From CAZKTF01 sp964555565 (GTDB lineage: Bacteria; Planctomycetota; JAJSAM01; JAKLKS01): a stretch of DNA of 5,765 nucleotides. Below the pieces are notes generated by a model. That model saw nothing but the letters and a program-made list of their open reading frames with translations, did no database searches and was not told where the DNA came from. Location of the stretch: contig CAZKTF010000233.1 in assembly GCA_964555565.1 (NCBI GenBank), positions 1 through 5,765 of the forward strand. The letters are read 5' to 3'. The position numbers and the translations under genes are program-made. Every line of letters starts with the position of its first letter. Position 1 is the first letter of the stretch. Positions 5,542-5,765 of this stretch are shown here, one piece after another.

Positions 5542-5597
5542 ACCGGCGGGCCGGTCTCCCGCAGTCCGACCGGCCCATCTCTCCAGACGGGCCGATC
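5542..5597. promoter_or_regulatory. Cluster of GGGCCGGTC-type sites between divergent genes
   Basis: Three near copies of one 9-base word alternate in direction: GGGCCGGTC (5548-5556), its complement GACCGGCCC (5568-5576) and GGGCCGATC (5589-5597). Their centres are 20 and 21 bases apart, close to two helical turns. The first also forms ACCGGC-GG-GCCGGT (5542-5555). The third overlaps a possible -10 box for the receiver gene. This is the layout of an operator array, but GC-rich background makes such words less surprising. Confidence 0.35.
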
Positions 5598-5600
5598 ATA
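5595..5600 (-). promoter_or_regulatory. Possible -10 box (TATGAT) for the receiver gene
   Basis: TATGAT on the minus strand is a good -10 match in an otherwise very GC-rich stretch. The bases at the -35 distance (GATGGC, 5618-5623) are a poor match. If used, the leader would be about 140 bases and include the 5484-5500 hairpin and two of the GGGCCGGTC-type sites. Confidence 0.35.
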
Positions 5601-5622
5601 CCATGCGCCCTCGCCGCGCCAT

Positions 5623-5633
5623 CCCCCCCCCCC
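5623..5633. repeat. Homopolymer run of eleven C
   Basis: Eleven consecutive C lie between the divergent genes, about 50 bases before the plus-strand GTG and next to the -35 position of the possible receiver promoter. Runs of this length slip easily during replication and can change promoter spacing; they are also prone to sequencing and assembly error. Confidence 0.6.
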
Positions 5634-5684
5634 GGCGCCCCGCGCGGCCGGCGTCCGCCGAGGGGGTTCCGGTAGGATGGACCC

Positions 5685-5765
5685 GTGCCCGCCACCCCGC
5701 TCCGCACCGCCGCGCTCGGGGGCCTCGCGCTGCTGGCGCTGGGCGCGGGGTTCGTCGCCGGGCTC
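5685..5765 (+). CDS. N-terminus of a membrane or exported protein (cut by window edge)
   Basis: Starting at GTG 5685, 27 codons read MPATPLRTAALGG followed by LALLALGAGFVAGL and continue out of the window. One Arg followed by a run of Leu, Ala and Gly is typical of a signal peptide or first membrane helix. AGGA (5674-5677) lies 7 bases before the GTG, a good ribosome site; the same bases also read TAGGAT six bases before the start, so a leaderless reading is possible. An ATG at 5677 gives a Cys/Pro/Arg-rich sequence without protein character and was not used. The gene diverges from the receiver gene and could be its sensor kinase, but nothing in 27 residues shows this. Confidence 0.6.
   Translation, partial: MPATPLRTAALGGLALLALGAGFVAGL

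Noticed and set aside
5510..5707. A 65-codon minus-strand open frame between the divergent genes
   Set aside because: Gly/Arg-rich with no motif; it overlaps the start of the plus-strand gene and the likely regulatory region.

Overview
The window is very GC-rich (sampled 60-base lines run from about 57 to 87% GC) and reads as a piece of bacterial chromosome. It holds five genes, two of them cut by the window edges. Secreted FG-GAP propeller proteins, a small secreted protein family I associate with planctomycete-like genomes, and many intergenic palindromes suggest a large-genomed, high-GC Gram-negative such as a Planctomycetota member, a myxobacterium or a related candidate phylum. This placement is only a guess, because no marker gene is present.

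Layout, right to left, since four of the five genes are on the minus strand. At the right edge a plus-strand gene begins with a hydrophobic N-terminus and is cut off. It is divergent from a stand-alone CheY-like receiver protein (5450 to 5046). The stretch between them carries a receiver-gene leader hairpin, a cluster of GGGCCGGTC-type sites, a possible -10 box and a run of eleven C. A repeat-rich gap (4879-5045) follows. Then comes a 686-residue exported protein with a seven-bladed FG-GAP beta-propeller and a C-terminal tail that looks internally duplicated (4878 to 2818). A second repeat-rich gap (2704-2817) separates it from a CstA-family carbon-starvation transporter (2703 to 1054). Eight bases after cstA begins a predicted secreted protein of unknown function that leaves the window on the left; the two are probably one transcript.

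The most unusual feature is the pair of gaps around the FG-GAP gene. The palindrome-bearing element GCGARGGGTCTGACCCC occurs once on the left and twice on the right, always pointing away from the gene. It is accompanied by GCAA/TTGC hairpins with 4-base loops and by repeated GCGTTTGC words, including a perfect 20-bp palindrome. The gene therefore sits between related inverted repeats, as in a REP/REPIN-like or cassette arrangement. No transposase is visible in the window. I found no RNA gene, CRISPR array or clear intrinsic terminator.

Functionally, the transporter would take up peptides or pyruvate, the propeller protein would act outside the cytoplasm, and the receiver would relay a signal from an unseen kinase. 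Nothing in the sequence shows that the three units work together.
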